Source: Cognataquiflexum gelatinilyticum
Lineage (GTDB): Bacteria; Bacteroidota; Bacteroidia; Cytophagales; Cyclobacteriaceae
DNA length: 64,000 bases
Direction of reading: 5' to 3'
Assembly: GCF_024813435.1 (NCBI RefSeq)
Contig: NZ_JANAEZ010000001.1
Coordinates: 124,001-188,000 of the forward strand
Shown in pieces: positions 37,818-46,556 of the stretch. The notes beneath the pieces were generated by a model. That model did no database searches. It was not told where the DNA came from and saw nothing but the letters and a program-made list of their open reading frames with translations. Position numbers and translations under genes: made by a program. The stretch's first letter is position 1. Each line of letters starts with the position of its first letter.

Positions 37818-40061
37818 ATGAAAACGAATAGTTTGTTTCAATTGCTCAAAAAACATAAAGTAATTATTCCCGCAATTCAGCGGGACTACGCTCAAGGGAG
37901 AACTACCGGAAAAGTACCAAGAATCAGGGAGCGATTTCTCAAAGCTATTTATGAAACCTTGACAGATGCTTCAAAACAAGCTTTGGATCTTGATTTTGTG
38001 TATGGTTATATTCGGTCTGAGAAAAACTCAAATCAGCAAGAGGTCAGTTATTTTATGCCATTGGACGGGCAGCAGCGATTAACGACCTTATTTTTATTGC
38101 ATTGGTATGTGGCAGTGAAAGAGGGTAAGTTAATGGAAAGCAAAGAATGGCTCAATAAATTCTCTTATTCTACAAGGAAAAGTTCAAGAGCTTTTTGTGA
38201 AGAGTTGGTTAAGTTTAATCCATCATTAACAGGCAATGTAAATATTAAGCAACTGATTATTGAGCAACCAAAGTTTTTCTCTGCATGGAACAATGACCCA
38301 ACAATTGCCTCTATGTTGGAGGTATTGAATGATATTCATAAGCTATTTTTTGAAGTTCCGGAGGTTTGGCAAAAGTTGGTGGGAGATCAACCTAGAATTC
38401 GTTTTCATCTTCTTCCCATGGAAGACCTTGGCCTACCTGACGACTTGTACATCAAGATGAACTCCAGAGGAAAGGAATTGACGGATTTTGAGCATTTCAA
38501 GTCCCAATTTTCCGAAGTTCTTACAGGCGAAAAAGCAGAAATCTTCAATAATAAAATCGATAAGGAATGGTCTGATTTGTTTTGGAATATTTTTAAAGCG
38601 GATACGAAAGCAGATCTCGATATTGCAAAAGAGGTGGATTCTGGATTCCTTAGTTTCTTTTGGTACATCACAGATCTATTGATTATTAAAAATAAGCTTG
38701 ATCTTGATGATAAGTATTGGCTGAATGTAATTCATGAAGTATATCAAAATGAAGAGAGTGTTGAATTCTTATTCAAATGCATCAACCTTTTTGAACGGCT
38801 AGAAGGGAAGAATCCCATCTATTTTGAAAACCTATTGTATATCCAAGAGGCTGAATTTTCTGTTAAGAAAACCAGGATTTTCTTCAATAGCCCTGATATT
38901 AATCTTTTTAGAAAATGTGTCAGAACATACGGTTATAAGGACGGGAAAACCAATGGTTTTTCCGTGGCAGAGCAGCTCATGTTGTATGCCTTTATCTACA
39001 TGTCTTTGGAAAAAGAGGAAGTTGATGCTAATAAATTCAGACTTCTCAGAAATCTTTTTGCTTCATCAGAGGACCAATTGAGGAATGAATATTTACCGAC
39101 TTTCCTCTACAAGGATGTGGAATTGCTTATTGAAGAGAATAAACTATCGGCTCAGTCAAAACTTTCAAAGAGACAACTTGAGGAAGAGGCCACCAAAACA
39201 GGTTTGACAGAGAGATTCCCTGATTTGAAAAATGTAATTTACAAGCTTGAAGATCATTTTCTATTAAGAGGGAATGTTTCAATTATAGGGATTTCAGAGG
39301 ATATGAGTCTGAATGCACAAAAGTTTATAGAAGTATTCCAGCAAGGCTGTGATTACGCTAAGATCAGCTTGGCTATGTTGACTTTTGGAAATTTTGCTCA
39401 GAAATATCGGAATTATAAGAGGTTTGCGAATAAGTCAGCTTCTGTTTGGAGAGAATTATTTACTCAAAGTGAAGCTCGCGAAGGCTTTGAAAATACCTCA
39501 GCAGTCTTATCGAAGTATTTGGATAAAAAGATTGAAGATCCCAATATGACTGATGAAAAAATAGTAGTTCAGTACTTCAAAGCCTATGAGGAACTACCTA
39601 ATAAGCCAAAAGACTTCATCTACTATTATATCAAGTATGATAGTTTCAGATTTTGGAAGGACCGTCAGACTGCAGGATTCTTTCATTGGCCTGATGAAAA
39701 CCAACCTTATGAGGTAAGAATGCTATTCAAAACCAATTACAGAGGAAGAAGTTGGTGTCCGTTTTTATTGGAACTGAATCATCATGTTTTAGGAAGTCAA
39801 TTAGAAAATTTTGACAGCGACTTACAGGTTACTCTTGGTGAAGTAATTCTTTTTCTAAGGACTGTAAATGAAGGATTCAGATTCAAAGCAAACGACGACG
39901 TTTCCAATCAGTATTTGGAAAATTTAATTGCAGATGGCAAGCTTAGACCAGAATCCATACTTCAAATTCCTCAAAATGATGAAGGATTGGATTTGAAGGA
40001 TAGAATTCAAATGTGCAGGGAGTTTTTCCGCGGAATATGGAGGGATGTTAAAGGCAATTAA
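37818..40061 (+). CDS. DUF262 protein (GmrS-like) without a visible HNH motif
   Basis: A 747-residue protein. The N-terminal DUF262 domain shows VIIPAIQRDYAQGR near 14-27 and DGQQRLTTLFLL near 83-94. A long helical middle follows, and the C-terminal region (GFFHWPDENQPYE, then WCPFLLELNHHVL) lacks the H-x-[IL]-P/A type motif of DUF1524, so I see no nuclease centre. It could be a GmrS-like specificity or NTPase partner for the preceding DUF262/DUF1524 protein, 46 bases upstream. Alternatively the C-terminus holds a diverged nuclease. The DUF262 call is firm; the partnership is inference. Confidence 0.8.
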   Translation: MKTNSLFQLLKKHKVIIPAIQRDYAQGRTTGKVPRIRERFLKAIYETLTDASKQALDLDFVYGYIRSEKNSNQQEVSYFMPLDGQQRLTTLFLLHWYVAVKEGKLMESKEWLNKFSYSTRKSSRAFCEELVKFNPSLTGNVNIKQLIIEQPKFFSAWNNDPTIASMLEVLNDIHKLFFEVPEVWQKLVGDQPRIRFHLLPMEDLGLPDDLYIKMNSRGKELTDFEHFKSQFSEVLTGEKAEIFNNKIDKEWSDLFWNIFKADTKADLDIAKEVDSGFLSFFWYITDLLIIKNKLDLDDKYWLNVIHEVYQNEESVEFLFKCINLFERLEGKNPIYFENLLYIQEAEFSVKKTRIFFNSPDINLFRKCVRTYGYKDGKTNGFSVAEQLMLYAFIYMSLEKEEVDANKFRLLRNLFASSEDQLRNEYLPTFLYKDVELLIEENKLSAQSKLSKRQLEEEATKTGLTERFPDLKNVIYKLEDHFLLRGNVSIIGISEDMSLNAQKFIEVFQQGCDYAKISLAMLTFGNFAQKYRNYKRFANKSASVWRELFTQSEAREGFENTSAVLSKYLDKKIEDPNMTDEKIVVQYFKAYEELPNKPKDFIYYYIKYDSFRFWKDRQTAGFFHWPDENQPYEVRMLFKTNYRGRSWCPFLLELNHHVLGSQLENFDSDLQVTLGEVILFLRTVNEGFRFKANDDVSNQYLENLIADGKLRPESILQIPQNDEGLDLKDRIQMCREFFRGIWRDVKGN

Positions 40062-40089
40062 TAGGAAGTTCGAAAATTATTATGAATAA

Positions 40090-40251
40090 CTTATCAAAGA
40101 TTTTAATTCATGTTTAACCTCCCTACTGATCCCGCTAAATGCCCGCAAGCAACTCAATGATTTATCCGACGATATGATCACCAAGATCAATATTCAGTAT
40201 TATACAGACCTGAGGGATTGCTTGGTGAAGACATTGATGGAGGGGTATTAG
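40090..40251 (+). pseudogene. Possible C-terminal remnant of a lost gene
   Basis: Between the second DUF262 gene and the convergent 949-residue gene there is a stretch richer in G+C than its surroundings. It reads in one frame after an in-frame stop at 40087: ...IPLNARKQLNDLSDDM, then ITKINIQYYTDLRDCL and a stop TAG at 40249-40251. The 53-codon frame has no ATG near its front, and its residue mix is protein-like. I take it as the tail of a deleted gene; the parent family is not recognised. Chance is not excluded. Confidence 0.3.
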
Positions 40252-40303
40252 ATTTTTTCCTCCCTCAAATCAATTTTTAAGAACAAAAATAAATTTGGGT
40301 CTC

Positions 40304-43153
40304 TTAGCAGTTTTCACTTATATAGTTCAAAAAAGATTCTCCAAAAGGACCTTTTTCCCTATACTGATAATTATGTTCTTTTAGAAACTGATGGAAGGAT
40401 TTTTTCTTAAGAATCAATGAAAAGGAGTTTAACTCTGCATATTTTTTTAATCCCCTGATAAATTCTTTATCACTTTCGGAAAAGCCTATTTCGCCGACTT
40501 TAATACAATCTAAATATGTTGTTAGTAATTCAATAAGACCATTCGGCAAAAATTGAAATTTAACTCTAATTTCTTTTTTCAAATCATTAAGTGTTTTGTC
40601 CAGTCTCTTATCGTATTTGGCAATAATTATTTTTTTTGCCTCTGTATGATTACATGAATTCAAATCATAAATCAAATTAAAATGTGAAAAACCACCTTGT
40701 CCAACTGATTCCTGATATTCCAAAAGTTCCTTCTTTTGAATTAAATCGTTCTCGTACCACACAAGAAAAGTTTTATCAACATTTGAATCCGCTAATAACT
40801 TATTCACCTTTGATATTGATTCATTTAATTCGGTCCTAAATGATAATCTTCCTTTTTCAAAAAAAGAGAAGGGTTTAGAATCGTAATTTTCCCTTTCTGG
40901 AAAAGAGTTTCGAAGACTTCTTCTCAATAACCTTTTATTTGATCCCTCCAAGGTTCTTATAAATCCTTTTGTCCTAAATATGATGTTATCCTTTTCTAGC
41001 CCATTAACAATTTCCAAACCAAGATCTTTGAGAAAATTTATAGATTGTATATATTCATTAACACCATACCCAATTAAACCCATTTGAATATGATTAGGTA
41101 TTATAAAAATCTCTTCAATAGCTTTTAGCGTTTTCTTAGGCATCCAATTATTGGCGTGTTTAAAAAAAGTAGCTAAACCATTTAAGTAACTTTCGAGATT
41201 ATTGGATCTAAGTTGCTGAGTAAGTTCAGAAGGTAATACCAAATTGCTTAAAAATATGTTAGTGGGAATAAATTCTAGTGAAAAAGTTGAAACCATACTG
41301 TAGTGCAAACCCATTGGTATTTGTGTTATTGGGGTTTTTTCAAATATTTTATTTCCAACCTTTTGAGAATTATCTACTGATGGAAAAGTTTTGCTCAAAA
41401 GAAAAAATGCCTCTTGATAATTTCTCTTTAGACCGTTCTTGATACTGAAAAGAAGGGTTTGGTGTATAACCCTATCGTCCAAGTCTTCAGACTTTATTTT
41501 TGGAGAAAACTCGCTTAAAAATTCTTCCAGAGCGCTTAAGTCCAATTCTAAAAGTTTATTTTTAATATCATGAGGTATAATATACTCCTCAGTAATTTTT
41601 TTAACTTTTTCTTTGATCTCAGTTTTAGTGAAAACAAATCCTCTTCGGTAAGAAAAATGGCTTTTAAGTTTTACAATTACCCCAATTTGATTTTCGAATA
41701 ATTGAAAGTTTTTCGGGTTAAAAATTTTGTTTCGAATTGCGATTTTGTTTGTTGAATCAGCTTCAATATATGAATATTCCTTTGCTAGAATCTTTAAATA
41801 AGGATCAAACTGAATCATAAGCTCCCTTTTGAATACCGTAGCACTTGCAAAATTATTTTTACTATTCCCTAAAAAATATCTTAACATTTCTCTTACGATC
41901 AAAAATTCATAAAAGGTCAACGGATTAAACAGTGTCGAAACAAGGTTTTCTGGAAGTAAATATTCCTCATCCATTTTTTTAAATTCTTCAATTGTAATCG
42001 CACATTCTAAAAAAGATAAGTACTCTTTACCGTTGAGCCTTTTAAGTTCATTTAAATATTCTTCTTTTGGCAATAGAACAGTAAGATCTTTTTTGCCAGA
42101 CTTACTAAATGATGAACTTGACTCTTCTCCGGTTAATATTTTTTCTACAACTTTAAGATACTTTACACTTTCAATTACATCATCTTCATTTTGTGAAAGT
42201 GCCTTTTCCTTAATATCAGATGGAATACCCAAAACTTCTGACATTAATGTCCATGAAGTTTTATCAATTAAATATTCAGATTTTTCATAACTCATTGAAT
42301 TGAAAAATAAAAAGTTACTTGACTTAACTTTCCATTTTAACATCGTCTTTACTCTTACTTTTCTATCCTGATATGGTTTACCCAATGACCAATTTGTAAA
42401 TTTTAGCCATGTAACAATGCTATCATCTTCTAATTTTTTTGCATTTAAATACCCTTGATAAACTTTTAATAGTTTACCTGATAATAATAATTTTGGAAAT
42501 TTTTCTTCATCGTTAAATTCTCGTTCATAAAAGTTATGAATGTCTAATATAGAGCCTATTTCATATCCGAAAATCCTAAACTTACCTGGCAAAACAGAAA
42601 ACACAATCAGGGAAAAATAAAAATCTAAATCATCACTTTTATCTTTAAAATGATCAGCATTAACCAAAGCATCAAACTCTGATTTTTTTTCCAGCCAATT
42701 GAGAAGATGCCCTCCTTTCAAATGAAGCTTTGCTTGTTCCCAGTAATTTTCGTTTGAAATAACTTTTTCAAATAGAGCCTCCGCGGAGTGGAACTCATCA
42801 TAAGAAAATCTGTAAGGGTCAATATCCAAGTCAGATTCTTTCAAATTGTTATCAACTATCACCTTTCGTAAAACATCAATAGCCCTGTTTACCGGTATTC
42901 TAAAGAATTCCCTGTTATTGTTCTCTCTATAAGGGTTTAGAAACTTATGAACCTCTTTTTCCGCTAAATCACAATTATCGACTAATGTCTGATAAACAAT
43001 TTGAAAACTATGGGGAACTCCAGATGCTTGGGATAATTCTGCTGCTCGGATCTCAGGGCTTCTTGTGGATTTGCCCAATTTCACTAATCCTGGCATAGAA
43101 ATGTTGATCAAAATATACACATAGCCTTTCGAGCTAGAATTGGGTGAAATCAT
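40304..43153 (-). CDS. Large protein with N-terminal T5orf172 (GIY-YIG-related) domain
   Basis: A 949-residue protein. Residues 10-100 match the T5orf172/MUG113 domain, a relative of GIY-YIG nucleases: GYVYILINISMPGLVKLGKS at 10-29, then RAAELS and REFFRI near 80. The remaining 850 residues are mostly helical and I do not recognise them. T5orf172 domains bind or nick DNA and are common in phages and defence genes. The gene is third in a minus-strand run, 44 bases after the MazG-like gene. Its end faces the defence locus from the other side. Function beyond DNA contact is unknown. Confidence 0.65.
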   Translation of the reverse strand: MISPNSSSKGYVYILINISMPGLVKLGKSTRSPEIRAAELSQASGVPHSFQIVYQTLVDNCDLAEKEVHKFLNPYRENNNREFFRIPVNRAIDVLRKVIVDNNLKESDLDIDPYRFSYDEFHSAEALFEKVISNENYWEQAKLHLKGGHLLNWLEKKSEFDALVNADHFKDKSDDLDFYFSLIVFSVLPGKFRIFGYEIGSILDIHNFYEREFNDEEKFPKLLLSGKLLKVYQGYLNAKKLEDDSIVTWLKFTNWSLGKPYQDRKVRVKTMLKWKVKSSNFLFFNSMSYEKSEYLIDKTSWTLMSEVLGIPSDIKEKALSQNEDDVIESVKYLKVVEKILTGEESSSSFSKSGKKDLTVLLPKEEYLNELKRLNGKEYLSFLECAITIEEFKKMDEEYLLPENLVSTLFNPLTFYEFLIVREMLRYFLGNSKNNFASATVFKRELMIQFDPYLKILAKEYSYIEADSTNKIAIRNKIFNPKNFQLFENQIGVIVKLKSHFSYRRGFVFTKTEIKEKVKKITEEYIIPHDIKNKLLELDLSALEEFLSEFSPKIKSEDLDDRVIHQTLLFSIKNGLKRNYQEAFFLLSKTFPSVDNSQKVGNKIFEKTPITQIPMGLHYSMVSTFSLEFIPTNIFLSNLVLPSELTQQLRSNNLESYLNGLATFFKHANNWMPKKTLKAIEEIFIIPNHIQMGLIGYGVNEYIQSINFLKDLGLEIVNGLEKDNIIFRTKGFIRTLEGSNKRLLRRSLRNSFPERENYDSKPFSFFEKGRLSFRTELNESISKVNKLLADSNVDKTFLVWYENDLIQKKELLEYQESVGQGGFSHFNLIYDLNSCNHTEAKKIIIAKYDKRLDKTLNDLKKEIRVKFQFLPNGLIELLTTYLDCIKVGEIGFSESDKEFIRGLKKYAELNSFSLILKKKSFHQFLKEHNYQYREKGPFGESFLNYISENC

Positions 43154-43197
43154 ATATGGGTGTTTAATTAAATTTGTTCTCTTGAAAATTAAAGCAT

Positions 43198-43821
43198 TTA
43201 TTTATCTGCTTTTTCATTTAAACCTTTTCCATTCTCAATAGGGTATTCTTCATTGTGGTTTTGGATCTTTTCCAAGACGATTTCTTTTATGTCTAATCCG
43301 TAGTTTTCAGCCAAAAGCAAACTGTAAGAAAAAACAGTAGCTAATTTTTCCTTGATTTTTTGCTTATTGACTTCCGCAGGCTTTTCTCCTAGAAATTGCT
43401 CCAATAATTTTGATGTTTCAATACTCAAGGCCAAAGCTAAATTTTTAGGGTTTTGGAATTTAGCCCAATCTTTCTCTTTTCGTAACCTTATCAATTCAAC
43501 AATCATCAGGTCAATAGAATTATTCCAAGGATCATATTTGTTAATTGTCAATATCAATTTCCTGTTCGTTTCATTGACATAAGGATCGGCATAAAGGCCC
43601 ACTCCATCCGCGCTTATTGACAATTCTTCTTTAAAATCCGTAAAATTAAGTTCAAGAAATCCGTTGGCTGCCAAAAAGCTATTTACTTCATCAAAACATG
43701 TTAAAAGATCTCTGTTTTCCAAAAAGAAAAATCGCATAAACTGAAACTCACTGCACATAAAACCATCATAGTCCTCTGGGTTAAAATCATGATTCCTAAT
43801 GACGTCTTTAAGTTTTTCCAT
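43198..43821 (-). CDS. MazG-like protein with lost metal ligands
   Basis: A 207-residue protein. The first 105 residues are unassigned. Residues 112-205 follow the MazG-like/dCTP-pyrophosphatase pattern: LRKEKDWAKFQNPKNLALAL at 113-132, a helix with IETSKLLEQF at 134-143, KEKLATVFSYSLLLAENYGLDI at 157-178 and EYPIENGKG at 192-200. Active members carry E-x-x-E and E-x-x-D to hold Mg; here these positions read Glu135, Lys138, Lys159 and Thr162. It is probably not a working pyrophosphohydrolase but may still bind nucleotides or act as a scaffold. Six bases separate it from the peptidase-like gene upstream, so the two are co-transcribed. Confidence 0.65.
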   Translation of the reverse strand: MEKLKDVIRNHDFNPEDYDGFMCSEFQFMRFFFLENRDLLTCFDEVNSFLAANGFLELNFTDFKEELSISADGVGLYADPYVNETNRKLILTINKYDPWNNSIDLMIVELIRLRKEKDWAKFQNPKNLALALSIETSKLLEQFLGEKPAEVNKQKIKEKLATVFSYSLLLAENYGLDIKEIVLEKIQNHNEEYPIENGKGLNEKADK

Positions 43822-43827
43822 AAAAAA

Positions 43828-45810
43828 TTATTTGGTAAGTGACAAAGCCAGTAGATACTCCTTATCAAATGGCATCTGAAGCTCCCCAAGCATATCCGGA
43901 ATAGCGATCGCCCAACTAACATAATAATAGGCAAGTAACTTATATCCGGTAAAAGTAGTATTGGAGATTTTATTCAGCTTGTATCCTTTTTTCTCAGGGG
44001 AAATTCCTGTTTGACCAAGCATCGCAATTTCAAAGGCAATATCCTTGACTTTGTCTTTGGACATTCCTCTAAAATGTTCCAATGCCCCTACCATATACAT
44101 GGCCACCGCCATATTGATATCTTTTCCTTCATGCTCTTCTTGGAATTTCTTCAGACTCTCTTCTTCCTCAAGGTCAAAGGAATTTAACTGCATGGGATCC
44201 TGCTCGATCCGTGTCAGAACATCTTCCGGAGATTTTGATGGTGGTTGGTTTTGAGACCGGTATTCTATTTCATCTACAAGTTCAAAATAGGATCCCAATT
44301 CCAAATCCTCACCCCAATGCTGAACCAGCTCATACTCCTCCCCTTCCTTTCTATCGCTTCTATACTCTTTGAATTCATCCCAAAAAAGGTCCGCTTGGTC
44401 TTTTTCAAATGGGCGGAGGACATATTGTTTTTCCATTTTTACACCAAACAGATCCTCAAAATGTCTTGCTGAAACCACATTGAATATTCTGCTTTTGGCC
44501 AAAATATCCGGAGGGGAAAGTTCAATGATTTTGGGGTCATTGACCGCCTTATGGCCTTCCTGATTCATCTGGTATAATGATCTGAATTGAATATATCTCA
44601 ACTCAGGGTACTGATTGTATAAAAAGTCTTCAATAAAGAGATCAATGGCTGTGTTGTAAACTTGACTGAGTATTCCATCGAAAAGGCTTTTTGCATACTT
44701 ATCAATATTTTCAGGAGAAACCCCTCTCTTTTCAAGTTTCTTTAGGGTGCTCTGGATTCCTTTCCTGAAAGTTTCAATTTTAGAGTCCTTGCCTATAAAT
44801 AACTTGTTACATTTTTTCTTCCTCGCTTCTTCTGCAAGTTTTAAATGAACCAATTCATGCGCAATCAAATGATCTGTCTGTGGGTATTTTGGGTTATGAA
44901 GAATTCTATGAAAGTCTCTATGGTGATTTTCTGCAAACTCTACCTTGGCAGCTGTGGAGATGGTTGAATCCTGTTCAATTACAACCTCTTTACCTGTCAG
45001 TTTCTCAATTTCTTGGATAAAATCAACCAATGATTCTTTTCCGGTCTGTTTTTCAATAAGTGCATCTGAAGAATCCAAAGCCAGTTTAAGGGCAGTCTTG
45101 TAGACTTGGCTTTCCAATTTCTGTTCAAATCTTAAAGTCTGAATGGAAAACTCAAAGGCACTTCTGAAATCACCCTTTTGAAAATTAAGTAAGCCCATCC
45201 CTAAAGTGATATTGGGAAATTTTGGATTGGCTTTATACGCCTTACCCAAGTATCTTTCAGCAAGTGTAAGCTTTCCGGCTTGTAAAAATGTGCCCCCGAT
45301 ATTATTGAGTGCGATATAATTATTGGGGTCAGATTCGACCACTTGGTCGAAATAAGTCATTGCAACGTTCAAATCGTTGTAATACCTGAAATAGATGTTT
45401 CCCATCAGAATCAATGCCCAATGATTTTTGGGATCCCATTTTAAGGCATCGATCAAAATATCAATGGCTTTTTCATGGCCTCCCTCCTCTTCATAAGTTT
45501 GGGCAAATGTCCTGTGGTATTCACTTATAAAAGGGTATTTGATGATAAGTTCTTCCAAGATTGGACGTGCTTCTGAGAACCTTCCATGTTCACATAGTTT
45601 GTTCGCTTTCTGAAATGCTGCAGGATCTCCGCCTAGAGGAGCATCAGGGACATTGATCTCTATGGTGTCCTCTGAAATCTTCACATCAGCCGAAAGCTGT
45701 CCAACGCTGTAAAACTCCTTCAACACCCGGATCAATTGATCATTGTCATGGATGTCAATGTCAGGAAACAGTTTTTTCAGGAATTCTGAACGTTGATAAA
45801 TTATTTGCAT
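43828..45810 (-). CDS. TPR protein with HExxH metallopeptidase motif
   Basis: A 660-residue protein without signal peptide. Residues about 60-240 are tetratricopeptide repeats (for example ALNNIGGTFLQAGKLTLAERYL at about 167-188). His318-Glu-Leu-Val-His322 within DHLIAHELVHLKL is a zinc-peptidase active-site motif, and NTAIDLFIEDFLY downstream could supply the third ligand. The C-terminal 200 residues are unassigned. It leads the minus-strand run with the MazG-like and T5orf172 genes. TPRs may recruit a partner that the peptidase part cleaves (inference). The start ATG has no Shine-Dalgarno sequence. Confidence 0.7.
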   Translation of the reverse strand: MQIIYQRSEFLKKLFPDIDIHDNDQLIRVLKEFYSVGQLSADVKISEDTIEINVPDAPLGGDPAAFQKANKLCEHGRFSEARPILEELIIKYPFISEYHRTFAQTYEEEGGHEKAIDILIDALKWDPKNHWALILMGNIYFRYYNDLNVAMTYFDQVVESDPNNYIALNNIGGTFLQAGKLTLAERYLGKAYKANPKFPNITLGMGLLNFQKGDFRSAFEFSIQTLRFEQKLESQVYKTALKLALDSSDALIEKQTGKESLVDFIQEIEKLTGKEVVIEQDSTISTAAKVEFAENHHRDFHRILHNPKYPQTDHLIAHELVHLKLAEEARKKKCNKLFIGKDSKIETFRKGIQSTLKKLEKRGVSPENIDKYAKSLFDGILSQVYNTAIDLFIEDFLYNQYPELRYIQFRSLYQMNQEGHKAVNDPKIIELSPPDILAKSRIFNVVSARHFEDLFGVKMEKQYVLRPFEKDQADLFWDEFKEYRSDRKEGEEYELVQHWGEDLELGSYFELVDEIEYRSQNQPPSKSPEDVLTRIEQDPMQLNSFDLEEEESLKKFQEEHEGKDINMAVAMYMVGALEHFRGMSKDKVKDIAFEIAMLGQTGISPEKKGYKLNKISNTTFTGYKLLAYYYVSWAIAIPDMLGELQMPFDKEYLLALSLTK

Positions 45811-46036
45811 AGGGTAAAGAAATTCACAAAAAGGCTCTTTGAGGTAAATATAGTCTTTGGAGACGGGATGGACAAAGGGGAATTAAAATCATGCATAGTA
45901 CAAAACGTTATTCGTTTAAACTGCAGAGAGTTAAATAAGGTCTAGAAATTTAATCAGATCATCAAATTGAGAAGCATGGATTTGTATTACAATTGTTTGT
46001 ATTATTGACTTTATTATGTTTAAATAGTTAACATTT

Positions 46037-46276
46037 ATGGAAGTGGTAAAAGTAAAATCCGAGCTGAAACAAAAGGAAGAACAGATCAACCTAAAACTCA
46101 ATATGATTATTTCATCTAATCCCAACCCATTCCCTTTTGAGAGGATCAATAAGGCCAAAAAACTAATTGAGATGATCCATGAATGCCAAGAATATATCGA
46201 GTCAGATAACCTTTTACTTGCCGGAATGAAATTGAGGGATTTGGAATTGGAGGGGTTGGTGTTTAAGGGAGGGTGA
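46037..46276 (+). CDS. Small helical protein, hypothetical
   Basis: A 79-residue frame starting at ATG 46037, rich in Lys and Glu and predicted to be helical (KSELKQKEEQINLKL, later ESDNLLLAGMKLRDLELEG). Residue use looks like a real cytoplasmic protein, whereas the overlapping opposite-strand frame is Ser/Ile-rich and looks like a shadow. It stands alone between the divergent peptidase-like and TIR genes. I do not recognise a family. Confidence 0.4.
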   Translation: MEVVKVKSELKQKEEQINLKLNMIISSNPNPFPFERINKAKKLIEMIHECQEYIESDNLLLAGMKLRDLELEGLVFKGG

Positions 46277-46556
46277 TTAAATCTTGTTTTTTGATCTAAC
46301 GGATTGAAATCTATGATCAAATTTCTGGTTCTGAACTACTTAAAAAATATTTTAGAATAGAAAATTTTGAATAATATTTTAATTCAATAAAAAGATAATT
46401 AAATTCATGCTATCCAAAGATGTTACATTAGAAAACAACTAATAAATCTTTTTAATAAAGGTAATTACGCTTGTCTATTGTTTTGCCCTATAGGATTTTT
46501 TAAAAAGTAGCCTTTTATTAAATAACTGAAACAAATAAAAATTAAATTTTTATACC

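Noticed and set aside
40062..40303. Attachment site or mobile-element border at the end of the defence locus
   Set aside because: No integrase, tRNA gene or flanking direct repeat was found; only a possible gene remnant is seen.
45931..46320. 129-codon minus-strand frame opposite the small helical protein
   Set aside because: Its translation is Ser/Ile-rich and unlike its neighbours; the plus-strand 79-residue frame looks more protein-like.
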